From Afipia felis ATCC 53690 (GTDB taxonomy: Bacteria > Pseudomonadota > Alphaproteobacteria > Rhizobiales > Xanthobacteraceae), in NCBI RefSeq assembly GCF_000314735.2, contig NZ_KB375270.1:2852001-2916000 (forward strand): a stretch of DNA of 64,000 bases. The letters are read 5' to 3'. The position numbers were made by a program, and so were the translations under genes. The notes beneath the pieces are model-generated. The model saw only the letters and a list, made by a program, of their open reading frames with translations, was not told the DNA's origin and did not search any database. Shown here one piece after another: positions 1 through 9,658 of this stretch. How positions within the stretch are numbered: position 1 is the stretch's first letter; every line of letters begins with the position of its first letter.

Positions 1-157
1 CCGTGATGTCGATGCCCGAATGGCGCGCCAAGAGGTCCAGCATGTGGTCGAAGAAACCGATGCCGGTCGCAACGTCGGAGGTGCCGGTGCCGTCAAGATT
101 GACGCTGACGGCGATATCGGTCTCCTTGGTCTTGCGCTTGATCGTGGCCGTGCGCAT
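1..157 (-). CDS. hisB: Imidazoleglycerol-phosphate dehydratase, N-terminal part only
   Basis: This is the first 52 codons of HisB, which dehydrates imidazole-glycerol phosphate in histidine synthesis; the rest lies outside the window. The visible protein starts [19 protein letters not shown] and contains the family's [18 protein letters not shown] stretch with a metal-binding His, close to the usual N-terminus of the family. The ATG at 157-155 follows a GGAGCGGA ribosome site. It is divergent from hslV, an arrangement common in alphaproteobacteria, where the his genes lie beside hslVU. The partial sequence leaves little doubt about the family. Confidence 0.93.
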   Translation of the reverse strand, partial: MRTATIKRKTKETDIAVSVNLDGTGTSDVATGIGFFDHMLDLLARHSGIDIT

Positions 158-349
158 GAAATCCGCTCCAGAACCCAATTTTGAGCGCCTTTTAACAGGC
201 AGATGACGCCTTCGCTACTGCAACAGTGGCCGGAAAACCTGCCAATCGCTCCTATGGTGACCGGATTTTTCCGGATTCCGGGGTCCCGCAGCCGCCGTTT
301 GCATCCAGGGCGCGCCTTTCCTAAATGGGAGCAGCAGGGGACAGATCAT

Positions 350-901
350 ATGCAGAATTCGCAAGCCGAGAGCTGGCACGGCACCACGATCCTCACCGTC
401 CGCAAGGGCGGGAAGGTGGTCGTGGGCGGCGACGGCCAGGTCTCGATCGGCCAGACGATCATCAAATCCAACGCCCGCAAGGTACGGAAGCTCGGCAAGG
501 GCGACGTGATCGGCGGCTTCGCCGGGGCGACCGCCGACGCTTTCACGCTGTTCGAGCGGCTGGAGAGCAAACTCGAGCAATATCCGGGGCAACTGACGCG
601 CGCCTGCGTCGAGCTCGCCAAGGATTGGCGCACGGATCGCTATCTGCGACGACTCGAAGCCATGATGATCGTCGCCGACAAGGATGTCTCGCTGGTGCTC
701 ACCGGCACCGGCGACGTGCTCGAGCCCGAGGATGGCATCATCGCGATCGGCTCCGGCGGCAATTATGCACTGGCCGCCGCACGCGCTTTGGCCGATTCCG
801 AACATGAAGCCGAGGCCATCGTGCGCCGCTCGCTCGAGATCGCAGCCGACATCTGCGTTTACACCAACCGCAACTTGACCATCGAAACACTCCTCACATG
901 A
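350..901 (+). CDS. hslV: ATP-dependent protease subunit HslV (ClpQ), with short propeptide
   Basis: Peptidase subunit of the cytoplasmic HslVU proteasome-like protease, 183 residues. The catalytic N-terminal threonine of the mature enzyme should be Thr12, in [16 protein letters not shown], so an 11-residue propeptide [11 protein letters not shown] precedes it; E. coli HslV has only the initiator Met there. The family signatures [10 protein letters not shown] and [18 protein letters not shown] are present. I chose the ATG at 350 because GGGGA lies just upstream; an in-frame start at 203 would add 49 residues unlike the family. The stop overlaps the start of the DUF2585 gene (ATGA), and hslU follows, so the three are probably co-transcribed. 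Confidence 0.96.
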   Translation: MQNSQAESWHGTTILTVRKGGKVVVGGDGQVSIGQTIIKSNARKVRKLGKGDVIGGFAGATADAFTLFERLESKLEQYPGQLTRACVELAKDWRTDRYLRRLEAMMIVADKDVSLVLTGTGDVLEPEDGIIAIGSGGNYALAAARALADSEHEAEAIVRRSLEIAADICVYTNRNLTIETLLT

Positions 902-1506
902 GCGCGGCGAAAGTCGCGGCAATTCCTGCCATGGCCGGATTGTCGCCGCGTCACGGTTTCTTTCTCGGCACACTTTTGCTCCTTCTCCAGGCGGCGGCGC
1001 TTTACATGATGGGCCGCGTGCCGATCTGCACCTGCGGTTATGTCAAGCTTTGGCACGGCGTGGTGCAGAGTTCGGAGAACTCACAGCACATCGCCGACTG
1101 GTATACCTTTTCGCACATCATTCATGGCTTTCTGTTCTATGCCCTGACATGGCTGCTGCTGCCGAAGGCGTCGTGGATCGCCCGGTTGCTGATCGCAATG
1201 GTCATCGAAGGCGGCTGGGAACTTCTGGAAAATTCGCCGATCATCATCGAGCGCTACCGTGCGGGCACGATTTCACTGGACTACTACGGCGATAGCATCA
1301 TCAATTCGGTGTCGGACACGCTGGCAATGGTTCTGGGCTTCGTGTCCGCACGCAAACTGCCGCTCATGGCGACAGTCGCCATCGCTATCCTGTTCGAAGT
1401 CGTGGTCGGCCTGCACATCCGGGACAATCTGACGCTGAATATCATCATGCTGATTCACCCGTTTGAGGTAATCAAACAGTGGCAAGGTGGCCCGCCGATC
1501 ATCTAG
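898..1506 (+). CDS. DUF2585 (UPF0314) membrane protein
   Basis: A 202-residue protein with four or five hydrophobic segments (about residues 18-38, 78-90, 93-108, 133-150 and 155-170). Conserved-looking stretches include [11 protein letters not shown] near residue 45, [13 protein letters not shown] and [19 protein letters not shown]. This matches the uncharacterised DUF2585/UPF0314 family of alphaproteobacteria. It overlaps hslV by four bases and lies 39 bases before hslU, so it is probably expressed with the HslVU protease, although no functional link is known to me. The conserved Cys, His and Glu residues near predicted membrane faces could bind a metal, but that is conjecture. Confidence 0.85.
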   Translation: MSAAKVAAIPAMAGLSPRHGFFLGTLLLLLQAAALYMMGRVPICTCGYVKLWHGVVQSSENSQHIADWYTFSHIIHGFLFYALTWLLLPKASWIARLLIAMVIEGGWELLENSPIIIERYRAGTISLDYYGDSIINSVSDTLAMVLGFVSARKLPLMATVAIAILFEVVVGLHIRDNLTLNIIMLIHPFEVIKQWQGGPPII

Positions 1507-1545
1507 CCGCTTGCGAAACCGATCATTCAACCTAATTGAAATGCC

Positions 1546-2847
1546 ATGACCGACTTCTCCCCCCGTGAAATCGTCTCCGAACTCGACCGCTTCATCGTCG
1601 GCCAGCACGACGCCAAGCGCTCGGTCGCCATCGCGCTGCGCAATCGCTGGCGTCGGCTGCAACTGACCGGCGCGCTGCGTGAAGAAGTGCTGCCAAAAAA
1701 CATCCTGATGATCGGACCTACGGGCGTAGGCAAGACCGAGATCGCGCGAAGGCTCGCAAAACTCGCGGGCGCGCCCTTCATCAAGGTGGAAGCCACGAAA
1801 TTCACCGAAGTCGGCTATGTCGGCCGCGACGTTGAACAGATCGTGCGTGACCTTGTCGATGTCGCCATCGCCCAGACCCGCGAGAAGAAGCGCAAGGATG
1901 TCGAGGCGCGGGCCGAATTGGCCGCCGAGGAACGTGTGCTCGACGCGCTGGTCGGCGCCAATGCCTCTGCCAGCACGCGGGATTCATTCCGCCGCAGGCT
2001 GCGCGCGGGCGAACTCAACGACAAGGAAATCGAGGTCGAGACGCAGGCGGGCGGCGGCCCCTCGATGTTCGAAATTCCCGGCATGCCCGGCGCGCAGATG
2101 GGTGCAATCTCGCTCGGCGACATTTTCGGCAAGATGGGCGGCCGCACCAAGACACGGAAGCTCACGGTTGCCGATTCCCACGAAGTGCTGGTCAACGAGG
2201 AATCCGACAAGCTGCTCGACGACGAGGCGCTGACGCGCGACGCCATTCATGTGGTTGAGAACAACGGTATCGTGTTCCTCGACGAGATCGACAAGATCTG
2301 CGTGCGCGAAGGCGCGCGCACCGGCGACGTGTCGCGTGAAGGCGTGCAGCGTGATCTGCTGCCGCTGATCGAGGGCACTACCGTCTCCACCAAGCACGGC
2401 CCGGTGAAGACCGACCACATCCTGTTCATCGCCTCGGGCGCATTCCACATCGCCAAGCCGTCCGATCTGCTGCCGGAATTGCAGGGTCGCCTGCCGATCC
2501 GCGTCGAACTGCAGGCACTCGCGCGTGACGATCTCCGCCGCATCCTCACCGAGCCGGAAGGCTCGCTCATCAAGCAGTATGTTGCGCTGATGGCCACCGA
2601 GGGCGTGACGCTTGACATCACCGATGAGGCCATCGACGCGCTGGCCGACGTCGCCGTTGCGGTGAATGCGAGCGTGGAGAACATCGGCGCGCGCAGGCTG
2701 CAGACGGTGATGGAGCGTGTGTTGGACGAGGCTTCGTTCCACGCGCCCGACATGCAGGGACAGACCGTGACCATCGATGCGGAATACGTGCAGAAGCACA
2801 TCGGCGATCTGGCGAAGAACATCGATCTGTCGCGCTTCATCCTGTGA
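1546..2847 (+). CDS. hslU: ATP-dependent protease ATPase subunit HslU (ClpY)
   Basis: AAA+ unfoldase partner of HslV; it recognises, unfolds and threads substrates into the HslV chamber. It has 433 residues, the family's usual length. The Walker A motif GPTGVGKT is at residues 57-64, the Walker B stretch [11 protein letters not shown] near residue 245, the inserted I-domain lies between them, and the C-terminal tail DLSRFIL is the usual HslV-docking end. The ATG at 1546 gives the typical start [20 protein letters not shown]. It is the last gene of the hslV-DUF2585-hslU cluster and meets the convergent smr gene three bases after its stop. Confidence 0.98.
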   Translation: MTDFSPREIVSELDRFIVGQHDAKRSVAIALRNRWRRLQLTGALREEVLPKNILMIGPTGVGKTEIARRLAKLAGAPFIKVEATKFTEVGYVGRDVEQIVRDLVDVAIAQTREKKRKDVEARAELAAEERVLDALVGANASASTRDSFRRRLRAGELNDKEIEVETQAGGGPSMFEIPGMPGAQMGAISLGDIFGKMGGRTKTRKLTVADSHEVLVNEESDKLLDDEALTRDAIHVVENNGIVFLDEIDKICVREGARTGDVSREGVQRDLLPLIEGTTVSTKHGPVKTDHILFIASGAFHIAKPSDLLPELQGRLPIRVELQALARDDLRRILTEPEGSLIKQYVALMATEGVTLDITDEAIDALADVAVAVNASVENIGARRLQTVMERVLDEASFHAPDMQGQTVTIDAEYVQKHIGDLAKNIDLSRFIL

Positions 2848-2850
2848 GGT

Positions 2851-3459
2851 TCAGCGCGCTCGCCGCAGCCGCACATACAGCGCGCCCGCGCCGCCATGGC
2901 CGATGGAAGCTTCCTCGAAGCCGACGACAAGCGAGCGGAATTCCGGCAGGCCGAGCCATTCCGGCACCTGACGCCGCAACACACCGCGCTCGGACTCGAG
3001 CGCGCCACTGCGGCCCTTGCCGGTGATGACCAGCACGAAGGTCAGCCCGTCTTCGCTTGCGCGCGACAGAAAGCCGATCAGCGCGCGATGCGCGCGCGCC
3101 TGCGTCATCCCATGAAGATCGAGCCGCGCCTCGATCTCCTTGCGGCCGCGCGCGAGGTGAGACCGCTCGCGCCGCCCGAGCGCGACCAATGGCGGTGGTG
3201 CATTTTTCGGACGTGACGCGACCGTTATCTGTTTTGCTGGAGCGCTTGAACGAACCGAACCCGCAGTCGTTTTTTCGGCGGCAGCTTCCTCGTTCGCCTG
3301 CACAGCGATTTCTAGCGCCTCCGTCTTCGTCTTGGGCCGCCGGCGCAGCGGCTTGATCTGTTTCGTCACCGTCTCCCATAGCGCCCGCTCCTCGGAATCG
3401 AGGGCACGGCGCCGTCGTGACGGCGGCGGCGACAGATCCGGCGGGCGCACGCGCTTCAT
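2851..3459 (-). CDS. Smr/MutS2-C domain protein
   Basis: A 202-residue protein whose first half is basic and low in complexity (RRRRALDSEERALWETVTKQIKP) and whose second half is a Smr domain: LDLHGMTQARAHRAL at about residue 113, then VLVITGKG. Smr domains bind or nick branched DNA or RNA; stand-alone bacterial members are poorly characterised, though some cut mRNA. Its ATG overlaps the stop of mltA (ATGA), so the two are translationally coupled, and mltA in turn overlaps the Tim44-domain gene. This tim44-mltA-smr order is conserved in alphaproteobacteria. Confidence 0.9.
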   Translation of the reverse strand: MKRVRPPDLSPPPSRRRRALDSEERALWETVTKQIKPLRRRPKTKTEALEIAVQANEEAAAEKTTAGSVRSSAPAKQITVASRPKNAPPPLVALGRRERSHLARGRKEIEARLDLHGMTQARAHRALIGFLSRASEDGLTFVLVITGKGRSGALESERGVLRRQVPEWLGLPEFRSLVVGFEEASIGHGGAGALYVRLRRAR

Positions 3460-4847
3460 GAATTCTCCGCATGGCGGCGGCCGCGCCGTTTCGGCTTCGG
3501 CTTCTCCTCGGCCGGGCGTGCATCGGGCAGCGGCACAGTTCGGCCACGCGCGACCGGATCGAGCGATTTCGGCAGCAGGATCGTGAAGCGCGCCGCGTTC
3601 TTGATACGGCCCGCGATCTTGCCCGCCTCCTGGCCTGCGCCGAAATAAAGATCGGCGCGCGCAGGGCCGACAATCGCCGAGCCGGTATCCTGCGCGATCA
3701 TCAGACGGCGGAACGGCGTGTTCGAGGTGTCGCTTTCAATCGGCAGATCGCCGTCGATGAAGAACGGTGTGCCGTAGACATGCAGCGCCTTGTCGACGGC
3801 AATCGAACGCCCTGCCGTGAGCGGCACGCCCTGCGCGCCGACGGCTTCGTCGTCCGCCTTCAGCGGCACCTCGTGGAAAAAGATGTAGGAGCGATTCTGC
3901 CGTCGCAGCTCATCGGCCGCGCCGGGATTCTGCTCCATATATTCGCGAATGCGCTGCATCGACATCTGGTCTTTGGGGATGATGTTGCGTTCGATCAGAA
4001 CGCGACCGATCGGCGTATACGGAAAACCATTATGCGAATCGTAATTGATCCGCACCATCGATCCGTCCGCGAGCTTGATCCGCGCGGAGCCCTGAATCTG
4101 GATGAACAGCAGATCGGTCTGGTTTTTCAACCAGACGATCTCGAGACCGCGTCCGGCAATCGCACCATCCTCGATCTGGGCACGGTCGTAATACGGCACC
4201 AGCTTGCGGCGGCCGATCTTGCGAAACACATCGCCTTTGTTCGGCAGGCTCGGCGAGGCCTGATTGTAGCCGCGCACGAACAGGTTCGAGGGCCGGCGAT
4301 AGACCGGCACGGTGTAGACATCGGTCTTGGTGCGTGAGCCTTCGACGATCGGCTCATAATAACCCGTGACGAAACCTGCATCCTCGCCGAGGCGCGAGAG
4401 CGTGACCGGCGCGAAGTGCTCCTCGAAGAACGTACGCGCGGAGGCAACGTCATGCACCTTCGCCTTGCGCGCAGCGAGGCATGGCTCGCGCAAGGCATCG
4501 CCCAGAAATTTGTCGGAGGAATCGTCCGGTTTTTTCGGCTTGCGCGCGAGAACCGGCGCACAGCTTGCCCGGAATGTCTTGAACGCCACTAACTGATCGT
4601 CGTCGGCCCAGCCGCGCAGATCGCTCCAGTTGACGGGATTGTATTGCACGCCGGGAATGGCGAGTGGCCAGTGGATGCTTTCGGGACGCGGCCTCACATG
4701 GTGGGTTGTCGCAACCTCTGGCCAGGCCGAGCGGCGGTGACTGCGAGCATCCGCGACCGCGCTGCATGTCAGAACAACCGCCGCGAACACCAGAGCCGCG
4801 GCGGAGCCGTAGGGAAAATGCCCGTCAGTGTCCGCTTTCCGTTCCAA
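3456..4847 (-). CDS. mltA: Membrane-bound lytic murein transglycosylase A
   Basis: Peptidoglycan lytic transglycosylase of the MltA family. The product has an N-terminal hydrophobic export segment (AAALVFAAVVLTC), the MltA domain (GYYEPIVEGSRT, TDLLFIQIQGSARIKL) and a C-terminal 3D domain with Asp residues in AQDTGSAIVGPARADLYFG. The start is uncertain: the reading frame stays open to 4934, inside the upstream gene, but a TTG at 4847 preceded by GGAAG gives the expected short n-region before the signal peptide. The gene overlaps the end of the Tim44 gene by 23 bases and the smr start by four. A basic tail, KPKPKRRGRRHAENS, ends the protein. Confidence 0.93.
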   Translation of the reverse strand: MERKADTDGHFPYGSAAALVFAAVVLTCSAVADARSHRRSAWPEVATTHHVRPRPESIHWPLAIPGVQYNPVNWSDLRGWADDDQLVAFKTFRASCAPVLARKPKKPDDSSDKFLGDALREPCLAARKAKVHDVASARTFFEEHFAPVTLSRLGEDAGFVTGYYEPIVEGSRTKTDVYTVPVYRRPSNLFVRGYNQASPSLPNKGDVFRKIGRRKLVPYYDRAQIEDGAIAGRGLEIVWLKNQTDLLFIQIQGSARIKLADGSMVRINYDSHNGFPYTPIGRVLIERNIIPKDQMSMQRIREYMEQNPGAADELRRQNRSYIFFHEVPLKADDEAVGAQGVPLTAGRSIAVDKALHVYGTPFFIDGDLPIESDTSNTPFRRLMIAQDTGSAIVGPARADLYFGAGQEAGKIAGRIKNAARFTILLPKSLDPVARGRTVPLPDARPAEEKPKPKRRGRRHAENS

Positions 4848-5529
4848 CCAGCTTCCAATTCGGATCGCGGGAGGAAACGTCACGTGAGAACGTCCAGACA
4901 TCGGTGACATCCGTGAGCTTTTCAGGGTTGCCATCGATGACCGCGCCGTCCTTATCGCGCGTGGCGGTGATCATCTGCGAAACAAAGCGCACGGTGAGAT
5001 GCGCGATCCTGTCACGGACACCGGCGCTGACGAGTTCGGCCTTGTCGATCGAAGCAAACTTCGTCTCGACCTTCTCGCTGCGCTGCTCGCGGCCCTTGAT
5101 GACGGATTCGAACCCGTCATAGACGTCCGCCGACAACAGATCCTTCAGCGTGCGGTGATCGCCATTGGCGAAAGCCAGCACGATCATCTCGTAGGCGCTC
5201 TTGGCGCCGGAGAGGAAATGCTGCGCGTTGAACGCGGGATCGGCGGCAGCGATTTCATCGAGACCGGTCGCCAGTTGCGAATCCGGCGCCGCGATCCCCT
5301 TCCAGCGATCACGCGGCGAAACCGGTTCGGCGGAGGGTGCAAGCGTTGCCTGATCGACGGCCGTGCCCGGCATGCGGACGACATTGTTGTCGTTGCCGGT
5401 GGGCGCGACATCGCGCGTCACGCGATCATACGGCGGCCGCTCGCTGCCCGTGCGCTGCCCGAGGACGTTGCGCAGCCGCAGGAAAATAAAGACGGCCAGG
5501 GCCAAAAAGATGATGGTGTAAATGTCCAC
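4825..5529 (-). CDS. Tim44-like domain protein (TimA type)
   Basis: A 234-residue inner-membrane-anchored protein. Residues 1-18 (MDIYTIIFLALAVFIFLR) form one transmembrane segment, a linker follows to about residue 75, and a C-terminal Tim44/Tim45-like domain contains FLSGAKSAYEMIVLAFANGD. In mitochondria Tim44 couples the import pore to Hsp70; the bacterial proteins have no firmly established role. The start codon is GTG at 5529. It is the first gene of a leftward tim44-mltA-smr operon, divergent from secB, a conserved alphaproteobacterial arrangement. Confidence 0.88.
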   Translation of the reverse strand: MDIYTIIFLALAVFIFLRLRNVLGQRTGSERPPYDRVTRDVAPTGNDNNVVRMPGTAVDQATLAPSAEPVSPRDRWKGIAAPDSQLATGLDEIAAADPAFNAQHFLSGAKSAYEMIVLAFANGDHRTLKDLLSADVYDGFESVIKGREQRSEKVETKFASIDKAELVSAGVRDRIAHLTVRFVSQMITATRDKDGAVIDGNPEKLTDVTDVWTFSRDVSSRDPNWKLVGTESGH

Positions 5530-5795
5530 GTTACGTCACTTCCGATCTGGCGTGTTCCCGTTCGGGTCCGGGATTATGTAAGCACGAAAGATAGCCGCGC
5601 CACCGTCTTTTAAATCCTTAACGTGGCGGCCGTCGGGCTCCCGATTGCGGTAATTGTTGCGATTCTAGCTCAATCCCTCGTCCCCGGCCAAGCTTTTGGC
5701 CCCGATTCGGGCAGCCGTCCTTGTCGAGAGCGGCAGCCCTATGATAGCCACTGCGCCCAAACCAGCTTCCCGAAACGAGATTGCAGGAGAGATCG
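5530..5795. other. Divergent intergenic region between tim44 and secB
   Basis: These 266 bases hold the start signals of two divergent genes. The only clear element is the secB ribosome site GCAGGAGAG just before 5796. I see no RNA gene, repeat or convincing promoter match. Confidence 0.5.
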
Positions 5796-6272
5796 ATGAC
5801 TGACACCAATGCCGCGCCGGCCCAGGCCGCCGCTCCTCCGCAGCTCGGCGTTTTGACGCAATATATCAAGGATCTCTCCTTCGAGAATCCGAATGCGCCT
5901 GCCTCATTGTCGCAGCAGGACAAGCAGCCCGAAATCTCAATTCAGATCAATGTCGGCGCCACCAACCTCGGCGGCACCGATTTCGAGGTTCTGCTCGCCA
6001 TCGAAGGCAAGGCGGCGAGCAACGACAAGGTGCTGTTCGCGTTCGAACTGGCCTATGCTGGCGTGTTCCGGATCGAGAACGTGCCGCAGGACAGCCTGCA
6101 TCCGTTTGTGATGATCGAATGCCCCCGGCTTTTGTTCCCGTTCGCCCGCGAAATCGTTGCGACCGCGACCCGCAATGGCGGCTTCCCGCCCCTGATGCTC
6201 GATCCGGTGGATTTCGTCAGCCTCTATCGCCAGAATATGGCGCGGCAGGCCGAGCAGGCCAAGCCGAACTGA
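5796..6272 (+). CDS. secB: Protein-export chaperone SecB
   Basis: Cytoplasmic tetrameric chaperone that keeps secretory precursors unfolded and delivers them to SecA. It has 158 residues, the family's length in alphaproteobacteria. The SecB core is easy to see: [13 protein letters not shown] near residue 22, then [24 protein letters not shown] and [15 protein letters not shown], with the end [13 protein letters not shown] chose the ATG at 5796 because of the upstream GCAGGAGAG; an ATG 15 bases earlier lacks such a site. An intrinsic terminator follows directly. Confidence 0.97.
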   Translation: MTDTNAAPAQAAAPPQLGVLTQYIKDLSFENPNAPASLSQQDKQPEISIQINVGATNLGGTDFEVLLAIEGKAASNDKVLFAFELAYAGVFRIENVPQDSLHPFVMIECPRLLFPFAREIVATATRNGGFPPLMLDPVDFVSLYRQNMARQAEQAKPN

Positions 6273-6295
6273 GCGGGACGATATAAGCGAGACAG

Positions 6296-6325
6296 CAAAA
6301 GCGGGCCCGGCGGCCCGCTTTTTTA
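6296..6325. terminator. Intrinsic terminator between convergent secB and dnaQ
   Basis: A GC-rich hairpin, AAAGCGGGCC-cggc-GGCCCGCTTT, is flanked by A residues on the left and a T run on the right, so it can work on both strands. It ends secB transcription and overlaps the dnaQ stop codon. Confidence 0.85.
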
Positions 6326-7015
6326 TTCCGCGTCGGAGAATTCCCGCCAGATCGGATTATCACCGAGTGTGGCGACGAAGGCGCGATGCGCTTCGATCTC
6401 GTCCGACGTCACGCGCGGCGACAGCGGCGTCTCGCGAACACGCCGCTCGACCTCGACGATTCGGATCGATGTCGTCTGCGTCTCCGCGAGAATGAGCGAG
6501 GACTGCCGCGCGCCGATCAGGTCGATATAGACTTCGGCGAGCAGTTCGGCGTCAAGCAGCGCACCGTGCTTGGTGCGGCGCGAATTGTCGATCGCATAGC
6601 GCGAGCAAAGATCGTCGAGCCGGTTGGAGACGCCGGGATGCTTGCGGCGCGCCAACAGGAGCGTGTCGACCAGGCGATCCCGCGGAATGGCCTGCCGCTT
6701 CAGCCGCTCCAGCTCCATGTTGATGAAGCCGATGTCGAACGAGGCATTGTGAATGATAAGCGGCGCGTCACCGATGAATTCAAGGAACTCGTCCGCCACC
6801 GCCACGAACAACGGCTTGTCGGAGAGGAATTCGGACGACAGACCATGCACCGCAAAGGCTTCCTGCGGCATGTCGCGTTCGGGATTGATGTAGACGTGAA
6901 AAGTCTGCCCGGTCGGCATGTGATTGAACATCTCGACACAGCCGATTTCAACCAGCCGATCGCCGCGCAGCGCATCGAGGCCGGTGGTTTCGGTATCGAG
7001 AACGATTTCGCGCAT
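6323..7015 (-). CDS. dnaQ: DNA polymerase III epsilon subunit (3'-5' proofreading exonuclease)
   Basis: Proofreading subunit of the replicative polymerase, 230 residues. The DEDDh exonuclease motifs are visible: Exo I DTETTGLD at residues 7-14, Exo II in HNASFDIGFINMEL near residue 90, and Exo III HGALLDAELLAEVY near residue 148 with its His and Asp. The C-terminal tail of about 50 residues would bind the alpha subunit. It is the last of four leftward genes (ppsR, maf, coaE, dnaQ). The start ATG at 7015 gives MREIVLDTETTGLD, the usual N-terminus. Confidence 0.96.
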   Translation of the reverse strand: MREIVLDTETTGLDALRGDRLVEIGCVEMFNHMPTGQTFHVYINPERDMPQEAFAVHGLSSEFLSDKPLFVAVADEFLEFIGDAPLIIHNASFDIGFINMELERLKRQAIPRDRLVDTLLLARRKHPGVSNRLDDLCSRYAIDNSRRTKHGALLDAELLAEVYIDLIGARQSSLILAETQTTSIRIVEVERRVRETPLSPRVTSDEIEAHRAFVATLGDNPIWREFSDAE

Positions 7016-7050
7016 GCCGCCTATCTCTTGGAAACTTATATATTTTGGAA

Positions 7051-7650
7051 TCAGGATCGCCGTCGCGGCATGGTAGCCACTTTTGCGAGAACGTGGCGGA
7101 TTTGTTCACGCGCAGAATCAAGCCCGTTCGACGTATCCACCACAAAATCAGCCCGTGCTCGCTTATCGCTATCGCGCATCTGCCGCGCCAGGATCATCTC
7201 GAGTTTGGCTTCGGTCATGGTCGGGCGCGACAGGATGCGCTGGCGCTGCACCTCTTCTGGCGCGCTCACAACAAGCACGGCGTCGACGCGGTTTTCGCCG
7301 CCGGTCTCGAACAGCAGCGGAATATCGAGCACGGCCACCGGCGCGCCGGCCTGTTCCGCATGCGCGAGGAATTCCTTTTCATGCGCGCGCAGCATCGGAT
7401 GCACGATCGCCTCGAGCCGCTTCATCGCTTCAGCATTGCCGACGACATGACCTGAAAGCTTTTCGCGGTCGACGCCTTTTGCTCCGGCAGTTCCGGGAAA
7501 GGCCTGCTCGATCGCCGCAACGGCTTCGCTCTCGTACAGACGATGCACGGTCGCGTCCGCGTCATAGACCGGCACGCCCAGTTCAGCGAACAACTGCGCC
7601 GTGGTGGACTTGCCCATCCCGATCGATCCGGTCAATCCGAGCACAAACAT
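7051..7650 (-). CDS. coaE: Dephospho-CoA kinase
   Basis: Last enzyme of coenzyme A synthesis; it phosphorylates the 3'-OH of dephospho-CoA with ATP. It has 199 residues. The P-loop [12 protein letters not shown] is at residues 5-16, followed by [14 protein letters not shown] and [14 protein letters not shown], all family signatures. I use the ATG at 7650 rather than a TTG six bases upstream. It sits nine bases after the maf stop. In many relatives aroE lies between maf and coaE; here it does not. Confidence 0.95.
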   Translation of the reverse strand: MFVLGLTGSIGMGKSTTAQLFAELGVPVYDADATVHRLYESEAVAAIEQAFPGTAGAKGVDREKLSGHVVGNAEAMKRLEAIVHPMLRAHEKEFLAHAEQAGAPVAVLDIPLLFETGGENRVDAVLVVSAPEEVQRQRILSRPTMTEAKLEMILARQMRDSDKRARADFVVDTSNGLDSAREQIRHVLAKVATMPRRRS

Positions 7651-7659
7651 CGGCAAACC

Positions 7660-8268
7660 TTAAGGCAACGGGGCGAGGCCGATGCCCCGCAGAAAACCGA
7701 GCAGCGGCAACAACGGCAGGCCGAGGATCGTGAAGTAATCACCTTCGATCTTCTCGAACAGATGCACGCCCGCACCCTCCAGCTGATAGCCGCCGACGCT
7801 CGCGGTCACCGCTTCGCCCGCAAGATCGAGATAGGCCTCAAGCCGCACATCGCTCAAAGACCGCATGGTCATGTGCGCGGTCGAGATGGATTCGAACAGA
7901 ATCTCATCGCCCTTCACGACCGCCACCGCCGAATGCAATTCGTGCGTTCGCCCGCACAGCGACTTCAATTGTTCGCGCGCCTGCGCCCGATCATCAGCCT
8001 TGGCGAAAATTTTTGTCCCGAGCGCCAGGGTTTGATCGGCTCCGATCACGTAGGCGTCGGGATGCGCACGGCCGACATGAAGCGCCTTTTCTTTTGCCAA
8101 CAAGGCTGCCACCGCCGCCGCATCGCTCAGGCGCGAGGTCTGCTCGATGCCGCGCTCATCAAGATCGGCGGGTAATGCCTCGAAGTTCACTTTCGCCCGA
8201 CGTAACAAAGCCTGACGCGCAGCACTCTGCGAAGCGAGGATCAAACGAGATGATGGATCGTTCGCCAT
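7660..8268 (-). CDS. Maf-family nucleotide pyrophosphatase
   Basis: A 202-residue Maf/HAM1-like house-cleaning pyrophosphatase, a family that hydrolyses non-canonical or methylated nucleoside triphosphates to monophosphates. Family motifs are LILASQSAARQALL at residues 9-22, the catalytic-base region YVIGADQTLAL, and GAGVHLFEKIEGDYFTILGLPLLPL. The SQSAARQ form, rather than SxSPRR, suggests the YceF (7-methyl-GTP) branch over the dTTP/UTP branch, but I would not insist on substrate. It lies between ppsR (three-base gap) and coaE. Confidence 0.9.
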   Translation of the reverse strand: MANDPSSRLILASQSAARQALLRRAKVNFEALPADLDERGIEQTSRLSDAAAVAALLAKEKALHVGRAHPDAYVIGADQTLALGTKIFAKADDRAQAREQLKSLCGRTHELHSAVAVVKGDEILFESISTAHMTMRSLSDVRLEAYLDLAGEAVTASVGGYQLEGAGVHLFEKIEGDYFTILGLPLLPLLGFLRGIGLAPLP

Positions 8269-8271
8269 GCC

Positions 8272-9123
8272 TTACGAGCGCTGCCGTTGCCGGTCTGCAT
8301 GGAGCTTCATCACCGCGGCCGCGGTCTCTTCGATCGAACGGCGGGTGACGTCAAGCAGCGGCCAGTCATACCGGGCGCTGAGTTTGCGTGCGAACGCGAC
8401 TTCTTCCGCAACCGACTGGCGTTCGACATAGGCATCTTCGCCGACCCGGCCGAGACCACCGCCAGCACCCATGCCGAGCAGCCTGTTCTGCCGTACCTGC
8501 ACCAGACGCTCCGGCGTGGCGTGAAGGCTGACGACAAGCGGCTTTTTCAGCGTTTCGAGCTGCGGAGGAATCGGAATGCCGGGTACCAGCGGCACGTTGG
8601 CGGTGCGGATGCCGCGATTGGCGAGATAGATCGAGGTCGGCGTCTTCGACGTGCGCGACACCCCGACCAGCACCACGTCAGCCTCCTCCAGCCCTTCGAC
8701 ATGCTGCCCGTCGTCATGCATCATCGTGTAGTTCAGCGCATCGATGCGCTTGAAGTACTCAGCATTGAGTGTGTGCTGCGCGCCGGCGCGTTTGGAGGTT
8801 TCGCGGCCAAGATAGGCGCGGAATAATTCCATCACCGGCCCTATGATCGACAGGCTCGGAATATTGATTTCCTTGCACTTCGCTTCCAGCCGCTCCACCA
8901 GATCCTTTTCCAGAAGCGTGAACAGCACGATGCCTGGCGCTTCCTCGATCTCGGCCAGTACGCGGTCGAGCTGCTTCTGGCTGCGCACCAATGGATAGAC
9001 ATGTTCCACGGGCGTGACATTGGAATATTGAGCCGCAACCGCGCGCGCGACCATGATGATGGTCTCGCCGGTCGAATCCGAGATCATGTGCAGATGAAAA
9101 TAATTATTGGTCGCGGCCGACAT
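8272..9123 (-). CDS. PEP synthase / pyruvate phosphate dikinase regulatory protein (DUF299)
   Basis: Bifunctional Ser/Thr kinase and Pi-dependent phosphorylase of the DUF299 family (PSRP/RP1). It inactivates and reactivates PEP synthase or pyruvate phosphate dikinase by threonine phosphorylation. It has 283 residues, the usual length. The start [15 protein letters not shown] and the P-loop [11 protein letters not shown] near residue 153 are diagnostic. It is the first gene of the leftward ppsR-maf-coaE-dnaQ group. The only thing upstream is the large non-coding gap, so its promoter should lie in that gap. Confidence 0.93.
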   Translation of the reverse strand: MSAATNNYFHLHMISDSTGETIIMVARAVAAQYSNVTPVEHVYPLVRSQKQLDRVLAEIEEAPGIVLFTLLEKDLVERLEAKCKEINIPSLSIIGPVMELFRAYLGRETSKRAGAQHTLNAEYFKRIDALNYTMMHDDGQHVEGLEEADVVLVGVSRTSKTPTSIYLANRGIRTANVPLVPGIPIPPQLETLKKPLVVSLHATPERLVQVRQNRLLGMGAGGGLGRVGEDAYVERQSVAEEVAFARKLSARYDWPLLDVTRRSIEETAAAVMKLHADRQRQRS

Positions 9124-9658
9124 TACGCTTCGACCCCCTGCCCGATATTCGTTTCCAGTCTGTGCATTGTTGTGAATCCGTGTGGGCAGATTGGCCAGTT
9201 CGTCGCCTGCCTCGAACGGCCTGCGTAAAACACCCCCGGTTGTTCACATCGCTGTTTTCGGGATGCAACCAACCGACCTATAAAAAGTGTAACGGGGTTA
9301 TGTGGATTTGTCTCGGACAATGGGGCTGGAAAATCCCACCAAGATCTTGCGATGAATACCGTTTTCGTAAAAGCGCAGTAGAGTGCCGGAATCGGGGATA
9401 ACATTGAGCGGTGTTGAAAACAGCCCGACACAGGGGGGACGGTTTTGAACTGTCGCAATCCACCGTCACTCAGACTCAAACCTTAAGAATCTAAAAGATT
9501 GATAAGAGAAGGGGTGGATACGGAAAGCTCCCCTTTTGAAGATCTGTCCGTAACGGTCTTGCAACGGGTTCGTTCCGGAAAATCGTATGATGACCTGTTG
9601 CAGGGCGATGGGTTTTTGGCGATATCAGGCTCTCCTCTTCCGACGAAAGCTGTTTCCC
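9124..9658. other. 535-base non-coding gap; weak candidate for the chromosomal origin
   Basis: No reading frame here looks like a real gene. The gap separates leftward ppsR from rightward hemJ and holds several imperfect DnaA-box-like sites: TTGTTCACA at 9240-9248, TGTGGATTT at 9301-9309 and TGTGAATCC at 9171-9179. There are also A/T-rich patches, for example around 9480-9505. Its place near rho-mnmE-mnmG-parAB suits an alphaproteobacterial origin. No perfect TTATCCACA is present, so this is suggestive only. Confidence 0.3.
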
